DNA of 64,000 nt from Niabella yanshanensis (lineage in GTDB: Bacteria > Bacteroidota > Bacteroidia > Chitinophagales > Chitinophagaceae). The position numbers were made by a program, and so were the translations under genes. Position 1 is the first letter of the stretch. Every line of letters starts with the position of its first letter. Of the stretch, positions 45,525-54,019 are shown one piece after another. A model generated the notes under the pieces. The model made no database searches, was not told the origin of the DNA, and saw only the letters and a list, made by a program, of their open reading frames with translations. The stretch covers positions 4,464,001 through 4,528,000 of the forward strand of contig NZ_CP139960.1 of assembly GCF_034424215.1 (NCBI RefSeq), in the 5' to 3' direction.

Positions 45525-47210
45525 ATGAGAATTAGAATTTTCTTCCTTGTATTAATCTTGGGTTTTACGGGCTTTGTAGTAAAAGCACAGGATCTGAAAG
45601 ATAATTTTTATGTAAAAGTGCTGAATGATGAGTTGCAGCGAAATATTCAGCGCCTGCATTTACCCGACCTGGAAAAGCCATTTTACATAGCCTATAACCT
45701 GCAAAACGTAAACAGTTATCATTTAAGCAGCGAACGTGGTGAAATAACAACGGTAGTTAAAACGCCGGTTAACAATAAATCGGTATCCGTTAAGCTAAGG
45801 GTGGGAGACTATCATCGCAATTTCGATTATATGATGTATGACGGGTATTTTGCGAACCTCCCGGATGAAGCCAGTGCAGATGAATACCGCCGTCTTTTAT
45901 GGCTGGAAACAGACCGGGCCTATAAAAATAATGCCCGCCAGTTCAGTGGCTTTATGTCGTCGTTAAAAAGAGTAAGTGTGGATGAAAAAGAGCTGGCCCT
46001 GGATGATCTCGCCCGTATCACGCCGGTGGTAAAGGATTTTGGCGCTATTCAGCCTATTCAATTAGATACAAAAAAATGGGAACAGCAGCTTAAAGTTTTA
46101 TCGGCCCTGTTTATCGCGTATCCTAAAATTACCACTTCTTATTGTCGTTTGTTGGTCAACAGTTCCGAAAACTACATAGTGAGCAGCGAAGGCTCGGTGA
46201 TACGCAAACCGGGCGGTGCCGTTACCTTTATGGCCTATGGCGCTACTTCTGATGAGGAAGGCAACAATTATAATAGTAACTATTCTATCACGGTAAAAAG
46301 TATGGAAGAGTTGCCTGCATGGGATCAGTTACATACCAAGGTAAAAGAACTCATTAGTAAAATACAACAAAAAGAACTGGCTAAAGCATTTGAAGGGTCT
46401 TATATGGGACCGGTATTATTTATGGGTAATGCTGTAACCGATATCGTCAATCAGTGTTTTTCCAATACCCTGCAAACCCGGCGTAAACCAATTATAGGAT
46501 ATAATTCAGGCGGAACCAGCTATGAAGAAAAGCTGGGACAAAAGCTGGTAGCCTCTGATCTTACAGTAACAGCAATACCTTCATTGAAAATGGTGAATGG
46601 TAAACATACTACCGGTCATTACGAAATAGATGACGAAGGCGTTGTGCCGGCTGATTCCCTGGTATTGATAGAAGCCGGTATTTTAAAGAGCTTGCTGAAT
46701 GGGAGGACGCCTACCAGAAAATTCCTGAAGTCACAGGGATTTGCGCAATCTTTCATGGGTAGAAATTACAATGCGGGTGTTTTGAGACTCACTTCTTCCA
46801 AAATCGCCTCTGCCGATTCGATGCAGGTCCGGTTATTGCGTTTGGCGAAGGAAGAAGGACTCACTGCTGCCTACATGGTAAAAGATATGTCCTCCAATAG
46901 TCCGGAAATATACAAAATCGATGTGGCGACCGGGAAAACAGAAATGGTGAATGAATGCAGGATTACTCCATTGGCCATGAAATCTTTAAGACGATTTATA
47001 CTAGCGTCCGATAAGCAACAGTTAGAGAACAGTTCAGACTATAGTATTATTTCACCTGAAAGTTTGATCGTTAACGAAATAGAAATAGAGCAAAGTGAAA
47101 CAACAACGAAGCCTAAACCCATCATTGTTTCGAATCCGCTTTTAGATAAGTCCGCAGCCGGTACCCGGGGGAAAACAACAGGGAAAATAAAAAAGGCTGT
47201 TAAGAAATAA
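45525..47210 (+). CDS. Exported TldE-like (PmbA fold) non-catalytic partner
   Basis: This 561-residue paralogue of the preceding protein has its own signal peptide (cleavage about 21, VVKAQ) and the same N-terminal region (VLNDELQRNIQRL; FYIAYNLQNVNSYHLSS). Where the partner has HExxxH, this one reads FMGNAVTDIVNQCFSNTL, and the C-terminal cysteine loop is absent. It therefore cannot bind catalytic zinc and corresponds to TldE. The C-terminal 60 residues are a charged, Thr/Lys-rich tail. A reverse-strand terminator overlaps its last codons. Confidence 0.85.
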   Translation: MRIRIFFLVLILGFTGFVVKAQDLKDNFYVKVLNDELQRNIQRLHLPDLEKPFYIAYNLQNVNSYHLSSERGEITTVVKTPVNNKSVSVKLRVGDYHRNFDYMMYDGYFANLPDEASADEYRRLLWLETDRAYKNNARQFSGFMSSLKRVSVDEKELALDDLARITPVVKDFGAIQPIQLDTKKWEQQLKVLSALFIAYPKITTSYCRLLVNSSENYIVSSEGSVIRKPGGAVTFMAYGATSDEEGNNYNSNYSITVKSMEELPAWDQLHTKVKELISKIQQKELAKAFEGSYMGPVLFMGNAVTDIVNQCFSNTLQTRRKPIIGYNSGGTSYEEKLGQKLVASDLTVTAIPSLKMVNGKHTTGHYEIDDEGVVPADSLVLIEAGILKSLLNGRTPTRKFLKSQGFAQSFMGRNYNAGVLRLTSSKIASADSMQVRLLRLAKEEGLTAAYMVKDMSSNSPEIYKIDVATGKTEMVNECRITPLAMKSLRRFILASDKQQLENSSDYSIISPESLIVNEIEIEQSETTTKPKPIIVSNPLLDKSAAGTRGKTTGKIKKAVKK

Positions 47211-47215
47211 CAGCC
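47190..47215 (-). terminator. Reverse-strand terminator overlapping the TldE-like stop
   Basis: On the reverse strand GGCTGTTA pairs with TAACAGCC around a 5-base loop, followed by TTTTT. It lies about 100 bases after the lipoprotein stop at 47318 and overlaps the last codons of the convergent TldE-like gene. Confidence 0.7.
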
Positions 47216-47317
47216 CAGAGGGTGTGTAAAAAATCATAGATGTGGGTGCCCAAAAAACGAAGCTCCCCTTAACGGCCTGGTTTGGCGGCTTTCACGGCTT
47301 GGCTCCGGGTTCTCCAT

Positions 47318-48007
47318 TTAAAGTTTATCAGTACCCCTCGACTCTTTATCCATCCTCTGAATATCTTTTAAGCGGTCTGCTGAAATGGGATTTACATAGT
47401 CCCAGAATGCAGCTACACAAACTATTTTCCACTGCCCGTTCTCTTTTTCCATCACTCTTACTTCCTTACTGTGGTGGAAATTATCGCCTTCCTTATTACT
47501 GTTGAACTGGTCCCAGGTAAGGTAGCAGGCATCGGGGCCATAAAATTTATATTTGATGTTTTTGCGCTCAACAACCGGGTGGCTGCTTGACTGCGGCTCA
47601 GGATTATCGTTTATATATTTCCCTACGGTGTTATCAATCCCATTCCAGCCTACACTGGCGTCAAAAGTACCGTCCCGGTTGCTCCATGCCTGGAAAGCAT
47701 AGTCCGTTTGGGCGTACGTTGACTTCCATGCATTGTAATCTCTCGCAAAAAAAGAAGCAGTCTCCTTTTCTATAGTAGCCAGAATAGCATCCTTTTCTGC
47801 CTGGAGCTTTTTCTCATCGGGTGTATTGGCACTGCTCTGCTTACATCCGGGTAAAACAAAAAAGGATAATCCCAATAGCAACGAGCATAGATGGCACCAT
47901 TTTTTACCTGTTATTAATATTGTTGAAATCAGGGACAGGGTTGCCTGTGAAAGAAGTGTGTGGGCATTCTGGCAAGGAGATGCGGGGCGAAAAGCTAACT
48001 GGTTCAT
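47318..48007 (-). CDS. NTF2/SnoaL-like lipoprotein
   Basis: The frame has a hydrophobic segment and lipobox (LSFFVLPGC) followed by a domain of about 160 residues. The start of that domain (AILATIEKETASFFARDYNAWKSTYA) and its end (ENGQWKIVCVAAF) resemble SnoaL/NTF2-like ligand-binding folds. It probably sits in the outer or inner membrane as a lipoprotein; ligand unknown. The start is uncertain: the ATG at 48007 leaves about 55 residues before the lipobox cysteine, long for a lipoprotein, while no nearer in-frame ATG exists. A TTG closer to the hydrophobic stretch is possible. Confidence 0.65.
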   Translation of the reverse strand: MNQLAFRPASPCQNAHTLLSQATLSLISTILITGKKWCHLCSLLLGLSFFVLPGCKQSSANTPDEKKLQAEKDAILATIEKETASFFARDYNAWKSTYAQTDYAFQAWSNRDGTFDASVGWNGIDNTVGKYINDNPEPQSSSHPVVERKNIKYKFYGPDACYLTWDQFNSNKEGDNFHHSKEVRVMEKENGQWKIVCVAAFWDYVNPISADRLKDIQRMDKESRGTDKL

Positions 48008-48243
48008 AATGTTAAGTTTTAATGGGTGAACAATAAACTTTCCATTCCTTCTCAGTATCGTTGTAATAAAAGAGATCGCCACGATTAGTGATCTGGTAAC
48101 TACAGCTCTAATTTACTCATTTTTTAGCTATTTTCCAATTCAGATTTTTATAAGGTTGTTGTACAGGCATACCCAATGCTTTCGTTTACCGATATAGCTT
48201 ACAGGTTTACCGAAAGGAATCAGCCTGCAATACCTAATTGTAT

Positions 48244-48251
48244 TAAATTTG
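48244..48251 (+). promoter_or_regulatory. Putative -7 element for the LemA operon
   Basis: TAAATTTG matches TAnnTTTG and ends 27 bases before the first lemA ATG. No -33 TTTG was found at the usual spacing. Confidence 0.35.
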
Positions 48252-48278
48252 TTAGATAAACACTTAAAATCAAAAACT

Positions 48279-48860
48279 ATGAAAGGAATAGCTTTAATTG
48301 TAATCATTTTATTAGTGGTGGTGGGCTTTATGGGTTGTAAAGGCTATAACGGACTGGTAAAAGAAGATGAAGTAGTAAAGAATGCCTGGGCGAATGTACA
48401 AAGCGACTACCAGCGACGTAATGATCTGGTAGGAAACCTGGTAAACACCGTTAAGGGTGCCGCTAAATTTGAGCAGGAAACATTAACTAAAGTTATTGAA
48501 GCAAGGTCTAAAGCTACTTCTGTCAATATTTCTGCCGATCAGCTGACGCCGGAAAATATGCAGCAGTTCCAGGCAGCGCAGGGGCAGGTTAGCAGCGCAT
48601 TAAGCCGTTTATTGGCGGTTGTTGAAAGCTATCCTGAATTAAAAGCGAATCAGAACTTCCTGCAGTTACAGGGGCAGCTGGAAAGCATCGAAAACGAAAT
48701 TCGTGCATCACGCAATACTTTTAACGGTGCCGTAAACAGCTATAATACAAAAGTGAGGTCTTTCCCTATGAATATTTTAGGTGGTATGTTTGGCTTCAAA
48801 GCTAAAGAACCGTTTAAAGCTGATCCGGGTGCAGAAACAGCTCCAAAAGTTGAATTTTAA
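48279..48860 (+). CDS. LemA family protein 1
   Basis: From the ATG at 48279 this is a 193-residue protein with one N-terminal membrane helix (ALIVIILLVVVGFMGC) and the four-helix LemA domain. Hallmarks are NAWANVQSDYQRRNDLVGNLVNTVKG, FEQETLTKVIEARSKA, RLLAVVESYPELKANQNF and the NSYNTKVRSFPMNILGGMFGF end. The cysteine after the helix could be a lipid anchor. LemA proteins are membrane proteins of uncertain role, often beside TPM-domain proteins as here. A second lemA starts nine bases after its stop. Confidence 0.9.
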   Translation: MKGIALIVIILLVVVGFMGCKGYNGLVKEDEVVKNAWANVQSDYQRRNDLVGNLVNTVKGAAKFEQETLTKVIEARSKATSVNISADQLTPENMQQFQAAQGQVSSALSRLLAVVESYPELKANQNFLQLQGQLESIENEIRASRNTFNGAVNSYNTKVRSFPMNILGGMFGFKAKEPFKADPGAETAPKVEF

Positions 48861-48869
48861 TTAAAGAGC

Positions 48870-49454
48870 ATGCCGCAAAAGCGTTTTTCAGGATATCTTA
48901 TTGGTGCGTTCATTATTTTATTGGGTCTCTATGTTATAGTGGCTTACAATTCTTTAGTGCGCAAGGAAGAAAAAATGGAACAAACCTGGGCAGATGTGCA
49001 AAACACTTATCAGCGAAGGCTTGATCTGACACCCAACCTGGTTAACACCGTAAAGGGTATGGCCAGCTTTGAGCAGGAAACCCTGGTTCAGGTAGCAGAA
49101 GCAAGGAGCAATGCGCTATCGGCTTCCGGTGCTGGCTTATCAGCCGATAGTTATAACCGGCAGACCGGACTTCAGGATACACTGGCTGCCGCTTCCAACC
49201 GTTTAATAGCCGTAATAGAGAAGTACCCGGTATTAAGAGGTACGGAGGCTTACAGAGGGCTGCAGGTGCAACTGGAGGGTAACGAGCGCCGAATAAAAGT
49301 GGCCAGGGCCGATTTTAACGCAGCTGTCAGGGATTATAATGAAGCGGCCCGCTCTTTTCCTAAAAGCCTGGTGGCAAAAATGTTTGGGTTTGAAGTAAAG
49401 GAAGGCTTTAAAGCAGTTGAAGGAGCACAAAATAATGTAGATATTAAATTTTAA
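48870..49454 (+). CDS. LemA family protein 2
   Basis: This 194-residue paralogue of the preceding protein has one membrane helix (YLIGAFIILLGLYVIVAYNSLV) without the cysteine, then the same LemA core (TWADVQNTYQRRLDLTPNLVNTVKG, RLIAVIEKYPVLRG, SFPKSLVAKMFGF). The duplicate pair differs in membrane anchoring, so the two may form a hetero-oligomer. It is in an operon with two TPM-domain genes. Confidence 0.9.
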   Translation: MPQKRFSGYLIGAFIILLGLYVIVAYNSLVRKEEKMEQTWADVQNTYQRRLDLTPNLVNTVKGMASFEQETLVQVAEARSNALSASGAGLSADSYNRQTGLQDTLAAASNRLIAVIEKYPVLRGTEAYRGLQVQLEGNERRIKVARADFNAAVRDYNEAARSFPKSLVAKMFGFEVKEGFKAVEGAQNNVDIKF

Positions 49455-49458
49455 GCCA

Positions 49459-49923
49459 GTGGGATTTTCATTATTTAAAAGCAAGTCGCCCGGGTTTCTG
49501 ACACCAGCCGAAAAGGAGCAGGTAGTGGAAGCAATCAGGAATGCCGAAAGCCGCACCAGCGGGGAGATACGTATTTATATGGAAAGTCATTGTAAATATG
49601 TGGATCCGGTTGAACGCGCTTCTGAGATCTTTTTCCAGTTGAAGATGGAGCAGACTGTAGAGCGTAACGCAGTGCTGCTTTATATAGCGGTTAAAGACCA
49701 CCAGCTGGCTATTTATGGTGATGAAGGAATCTATACCAAAACCGGGGTTCAATACTGGCGTGAACTGGTAAGCCATATTTTACAGGAGTTTAACCAGGAG
49801 CATTTTGTGGAGGGCATCTGCCAGTATGTATATGAAATAGGCGAGGGCTTACACAGTTATTTCCCTTACGACCGGGCCAGTGACCATAATGAATTACCAG
49901 ACGATATTGTATTTGGCAAATAG
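49459..49923 (+). CDS. TPM domain protein 1 (soluble)
   Basis: This 154-residue protein contains a TPM/YgcG-type domain: FLTPAEKEQVVEAIRNAESRTSGEIRIYME, then TVERNAVLLYIAVKDHQLAIYGDEGI and the C-terminal ICQYVYEIGEGLHSYFPY. It has no signal peptide or membrane helix, unlike the next gene. The start is a GTG four bases after the second lemA stop; no in-frame ATG is near. TPM domains (TLP18.3-Psb32-MOLO-1) occur in photosystem repair and stress proteins; the bacterial role is unclear. Confidence 0.85.
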   Translation: MGFSLFKSKSPGFLTPAEKEQVVEAIRNAESRTSGEIRIYMESHCKYVDPVERASEIFFQLKMEQTVERNAVLLYIAVKDHQLAIYGDEGIYTKTGVQYWRELVSHILQEFNQEHFVEGICQYVYEIGEGLHSYFPYDRASDHNELPDDIVFGK

Positions 49924-49932
49924 TAAAAAAAG

Positions 49933-50805
49933 ATGCTCATCCAAGCGAAGCAACAAATATCCATTTCTTTTTTGTCCTTAGCCGGCAGCTTACATCAGCG
50001 TATCCTGAAGGTGCTCTTCCTGGGGCTCTTCAGCATTCTTGTATTTACAGCACAGGGACAAATAGAGAATGATATTCCCCCTATACCCAATCCACCCAGG
50101 TTAGTGAACGACTTTTCGGGAAGCTTTTTGACCCCCGAGCAAAGAGAGGCGCTGGAGCGCAAGCTGGTAGCTTATGACGATAGTACTTCTAACCAGATCG
50201 CGGTGGTAGTAGTGGACGACCTGAAAGGGTATTCAAGAGATGAGTTTGCCATTGCGCTGGGTAGAAAATGGGGTGTTGGCGGACAAAAACAATTTAGTAA
50301 TGGTATTGTCATATTAGTTAATACAGGAACCAAAGGTGGTCAGCGCGGGGTTTTCATTGCGCCTGGCTACGGCCTCGAAGGTTCGGTTACTGATTTGATC
50401 GCGGATCAGATCGTACAAAATGTTCTGATTCCTTACTTCCGTCAAGGGAGTAATTACAGAGGGCTCGATGAGGCTACCACAGATATAATGGATGCTGCGG
50501 CTGGTAAATACCAGGCGCCGGATGGTTATAATCAGCGGGGTAAAAGTGGCCGGGGTTCTGGTCTCTTAATGGCGGCCATTATTCTTCTTATCATTATTGT
50601 TATTATCAGCCGCAGGGGCGGCGGTGGCGGTGGCGGTTATGTATCGCGCCGTGGTTATCGTGATAACTGGGGTGGCCCGGTAATATTCCCCGGTGGCTGG
50701 TCAGGAGGAGGTAATAGTGGCGGTGGCGGCTGGTCGGGCGGAGGAGGTTTCGGTGGTTTCGGTGGCGGTGGTTTTGGCGGCGGCGGCGCGGGTGGCAGCT
50801 GGTAA
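49933..50805 (+). CDS. TPM domain protein 2 with glycine-rich C-terminus (membrane)
   Basis: This 290-residue protein has a signal-like hydrophobic segment (about 24-40), a TPM domain (about 52-180, VNDFSGSFLTPEQREALE and RGVFIAPGYGLEGSVTDL), a membrane helix (about 205-222, LLMAAIILLIIIVII) and a tail of Gly/Ser/Trp repeats. This is the standard layout of YgcG-type exported TPM proteins. The soluble TPM protein and two LemA proteins are encoded just upstream, so the four probably form one membrane-associated assembly. Confidence 0.88.
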   Translation: MLIQAKQQISISFLSLAGSLHQRILKVLFLGLFSILVFTAQGQIENDIPPIPNPPRLVNDFSGSFLTPEQREALERKLVAYDDSTSNQIAVVVVDDLKGYSRDEFAIALGRKWGVGGQKQFSNGIVILVNTGTKGGQRGVFIAPGYGLEGSVTDLIADQIVQNVLIPYFRQGSNYRGLDEATTDIMDAAAGKYQAPDGYNQRGKSGRGSGLLMAAIILLIIIVIISRRGGGGGGGYVSRRGYRDNWGGPVIFPGGWSGGGNSGGGGWSGGGGFGGFGGGGFGGGGAGGSW

Positions 50806-50829
50806 GTGATGAAGTGAATACTTACGATT

Positions 50830-51804
50830 ATGCTTAATAAATTAAAATTCATGCTGCTTGCCGGTTTGCTGCCCCTGCAGCTGTGGGCGCAGCAAACCGC
50901 AGAAAAACTGGTTCAGGAGACCCAATACCTGCTTTATTTACCAGAAAATTATAAAAACGATACTGCCCGCAAATGGCCATTGGTGATATTTCTACACGGA
51001 TCGGGCGAAAGCGGCGATGATTTGAATAAGGTTAAATATCATGGTCCCCCCAAACTGGTAGAAGCCGGTCGCAAATTCCCTTTTATCCTGGTTTCGCCCC
51101 AGGCTCCGCCCCGTATGGGCTGGCAGGTAGACGTGTTGAAAGCCCTGCTAAATGATCTGAAGAAAAAATATAAAGTAGATGAAGACCGGGTATATATGAC
51201 GGGGTTAAGCATGGGTGGTTTTGGTACCTGGAACTATGCGGAAAAATATCCCTCTGATCTGGCAGCTATTGCACCGGTGTGCGGTGGCGGAGATACCGAA
51301 AAAGCCTGGACGCTGCGCTACATGCCCATTTGGTGCTTTCACGGAGCTAAAGATGATGTAGTATTACCCGCAGCTTCCATCAGTATGATCGATGCGGTTC
51401 GTAAGTACAATAAGAAGGCTGAAGTGAAGTTTACACTATATCCGGATGCGAATCATAATAGTTGGGACGGGACTTATAATAACGACAGTCTGTACCAATG
51501 GCTGCTTTCCAAGAAACGGTTCCGTTTTAGCCCGGTTACAGTGCCCGATGCCACTTTGAAGTCTTATGTCGGCAAATATACTGATGCAAAAAAAGATACG
51601 GTGTCTGTGATCATGGAAGAAGGACGGCTCCTGGTGAAAGATGTCAACAACAAAATTTTACTAAAGGGTTCGTCCCTTACTAATTTCTACTGGCAGGATG
51701 ATGCTGTAGATGAAATAGAGTTTACCAAAGGCTCTGATGGCGCCGTCCGGGGCTTTTCTTTATTAATGGGCGAGCGTAAATTTTTCCGGCGTATAGAAAA
51801 ATGA
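50830..51804 (+). CDS. Exported alpha/beta hydrolase (esterase/peptidase)
   Basis: This 324-residue secreted enzyme has a signal peptide ending near residue 19 (QLWAQ) and an alpha/beta-hydrolase domain. The nucleophile elbow is GLSMGGFGTWNYAE (serine about 128), with the acid in HGAKDDVVLP and histidine in PDANHNSWDGTY. The layout resembles the dienelactone-hydrolase/prolyl-oligopeptidase-like predicted esterases (phospholipase/carboxylesterase group). The C-terminal 85 residues (YVGKYTDAKKDTVSVIMEEGRLLVK) form an extra beta domain like those in Bacteroidota secreted hydrolases. Substrate unknown. Confidence 0.85.
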   Translation: MLNKLKFMLLAGLLPLQLWAQQTAEKLVQETQYLLYLPENYKNDTARKWPLVIFLHGSGESGDDLNKVKYHGPPKLVEAGRKFPFILVSPQAPPRMGWQVDVLKALLNDLKKKYKVDEDRVYMTGLSMGGFGTWNYAEKYPSDLAAIAPVCGGGDTEKAWTLRYMPIWCFHGAKDDVVLPAASISMIDAVRKYNKKAEVKFTLYPDANHNSWDGTYNNDSLYQWLLSKKRFRFSPVTVPDATLKSYVGKYTDAKKDTVSVIMEEGRLLVKDVNNKILLKGSSLTNFYWQDDAVDEIEFTKGSDGAVRGFSLLMGERKFFRRIEK

Positions 51805-51881
51805 TATTTTAATGGAAATATTAAACAAAACCTAAAAGTTTTCAATTTGCCCGGGACAAACGTCAAACCGATTATTTCAGT

Positions 51882-51889
51882 TAAATTTG
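51882..51889 (+). promoter_or_regulatory. Putative -7 element for the DUF4476 gene
   Basis: TAAATTTG matches TAnnTTTG and ends 25 bases before the ATG. No -33 TTTG at proper spacing was seen. Confidence 0.35.
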
Positions 51890-51914
51890 CCTGCAAGAAA
51901 AATTATTTTATTTA

Positions 51915-53114
51915 ATGAACAGGCATTTTCTTTTCTCGGCTTTATTGATGCTCCTTTCTTTTGTCGGCTTCGGGCAGGGTTACCAGGTACAGTCAAAGTA
52001 CTTCGTTTATCTTCAAACAGAACCCGCACAGCCGTTTTACATAAAGATCAACGGGCAGCAAATCAGCGCCAATGCCTCAGGATATTTAATTCTCCCCCAG
52101 TTAAAGGATGGTGATTATAAATTAACGGTCGGTTTCCCCGATAGCAAGACAGCCGAGCAACGTTTCGATTTCAAAATTGATTCAAAAGATAAAGGTTACC
52201 TGATAAAGGATTACGGAAATGACGGTTGGGGCTTATTTGACCTGCAAACCATGGCAGTTCAAAAAGCGTTGAAGGGAAATGAAGAAGTGGTAACAGCAAA
52301 GGCAACGCCTCCTGCACCCAGGGCTGAACCCAAAAAAGAAACTACCCCTTCGGAAAATGTATCAGATTTTACAAAAGTATTGTCGCAGGCAGCTAACGAC
52401 CCGAGTTTGTTGGAAAAACCTAAACCTCAGCCAGTGGAGGAAAAACCGGTTGCAGTAGTAACACCACCACCAGGCGAAAACAAACAACCTGCTAGTGTGC
52501 AGGAGCGGCCGGTTGTCAGAGTGCCTGATAACAGCTCAGCAGCAGAGCCTGTTCAAACAAAAACATCAAAAGGTGTTACGGTGGTTTACGACGACAGGAA
52601 CGAATCAGGGCAGGTAGATCCTATCACTATTTTTATTCCGGAACCCCAAAACAGCGGACCTAAAGAGCCTGTATCCACTCCCGCTCCACCTGCAGTAACA
52701 GAGAAAAAAGAAACAGTGGCGGCAAATGAAGGCGGACAGTCAGGTGGTTTTAAGGTAGAAGAGAAAGCTGCTATTTCCCAGCCGGCAGCTTCGGAAAATA
52801 CAGTGGCAAAAACAACGAATGCAGCTTGTAAAGCTATAGCGGCGGAAGATGACTTTTTAAAATTGCGCCGTGCAATGGCGTCAGAAAGTAATGATGATAG
52901 CATGATCGCGCAGGCTTCAAAAGCATTTAAAGCTAAATGCTATACAACGGCTCATATCAAATACCTGAGCAGTATGTTTCTTTCAAATGCGGGGAAGTAT
53001 AATTTTTATGCTGCAGCATATCCTTTTATAGCGGATAGGGAGAACTTTGCATCGCTCGCATCTGAAATTAAAGATGGCGCTTACCGCGATAAATTTAATG
53101 CACTGGTTCAATAA
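51915..53114 (+). CDS. DUF4476 domain secreted protein
   Basis: The 399-residue protein has a signal peptide (cleavage about 20, GFGQ), an N-terminal beta domain (YFVYLQTEPAQPFYIKINGQ, about 25-110) and a Pro/Glu/Thr-rich linker (about 120-290). The C-terminal DUF4476 domain (about 300-399) has DDFLKLRRAMASESNDDSMIAQA, FKAKCYTTAHIKYLSSMF and NFYAAAYPFIADRENF. DUF4476 is restricted largely to Bacteroidota and its function is not known. The linker would let the two domains span the periplasm or reach the cell surface. Confidence 0.82.
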   Translation: MNRHFLFSALLMLLSFVGFGQGYQVQSKYFVYLQTEPAQPFYIKINGQQISANASGYLILPQLKDGDYKLTVGFPDSKTAEQRFDFKIDSKDKGYLIKDYGNDGWGLFDLQTMAVQKALKGNEEVVTAKATPPAPRAEPKKETTPSENVSDFTKVLSQAANDPSLLEKPKPQPVEEKPVAVVTPPPGENKQPASVQERPVVRVPDNSSAAEPVQTKTSKGVTVVYDDRNESGQVDPITIFIPEPQNSGPKEPVSTPAPPAVTEKKETVAANEGGQSGGFKVEEKAAISQPAASENTVAKTTNAACKAIAAEDDFLKLRRAMASESNDDSMIAQASKAFKAKCYTTAHIKYLSSMFLSNAGKYNFYAAAYPFIADRENFASLASEIKDGAYRDKFNALVQ

Positions 53115-53154
53115 GCTCAGGTCATTTTCCATCATTTTAAAATTGTAAACAGTA

Positions 53155-53880
53155 TTGCGTTATTTCCTGGAAGTAGCTTATAAAGGTACCCGGTACAAAG
53201 GATTTCAGATCCAGAAAAATGCATTGACCATCCAGGGCGAGATTGAAAAGGCTTTTGAAGTGCTTTTCAAACAACCCGTTGAACTTACAGGGTCTTCCAG
53301 GACGGATGCCGGCGTTCATGCCCGGCAAAACTTTTTCCATTTCGACTGGCCGGAAACCTTTGAGCAGAAATGGATCTACAATTTGAATGCGATTCTTCCC
53401 GGGGACATATCCATCAATAGTATTAATGAAAAAAATAGTGATGCGCATTGCCGTTTTGATGCATTAAGCAGAACTTACCATTATCACGTCTATCAGTATA
53501 AAAATCCCTTTATAGCAGACCGCGCTTATTTTTATCCCTACTCGGTAAACATAGCATTACTGAACAGCGCTGCTGCCCTGTTAAAAGAGTATACCGACTT
53601 TACATCCTTCTCAAAAAAAAATACACAGGTAAAAACGTTCAACTGTACGATACTGCAGAGTGAATGGGTCCTGAAAGATGATCAATTGATTTATATTGTA
53701 TCGGCCAACCGCTTTTTGCGTGGTATGGTTCGGGCGCTTACGGCCACTATGCTCAAGGTAGGAAGGGGTACTGTGTCCCTGGATACATTTAGAAACATTA
53801 TTGAATCTAAAGATTGCAGCAACACTTATTTTGATACCCCTGCGCATGGGTTGACACTGATGCAGGTGAGTTATGAGTAA
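53155..53880 (+). CDS. truA: tRNA pseudouridine synthase A (TruA)
   Basis: TruA modifies U38-40 in the tRNA anticodon stem. The 241-residue enzyme shows the start RYFLEVAYKGTRYKGFQIQ, the catalytic Asp in SSRTDAGVHA (about residue 50) and the C-terminal NRFLRGMVRALTATML segment. The start is TTG at 53155, since no ATG lies before the first strand RYFLE. It is probably transcribed from its own promoter; no clear -7 box was found. Confidence 0.92.
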   Translation: MRYFLEVAYKGTRYKGFQIQKNALTIQGEIEKAFEVLFKQPVELTGSSRTDAGVHARQNFFHFDWPETFEQKWIYNLNAILPGDISINSINEKNSDAHCRFDALSRTYHYHVYQYKNPFIADRAYFYPYSVNIALLNSAAALLKEYTDFTSFSKKNTQVKTFNCTILQSEWVLKDDQLIYIVSANRFLRGMVRALTATMLKVGRGTVSLDTFRNIIESKDCSNTYFDTPAHGLTLMQVSYE

Positions 53881-54019
53881 GCAACCATAACCCGATTCCA
53901 GACCGAGAAACCCTATCGATATCACCACTACCTCTCTTAAATAATTTTGGCCGGAATAATTGTTAAAGTAAATTTAATACGACACTGCTATTTAAAAAGT
54001 CACCTTTGCACAAATTCCG

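Noticed and set aside
47242-47505. 87-residue forward frame after the TldE-like gene
   Set aside because: It overlaps the reverse-strand lipoprotein gene and looks like its shadow.
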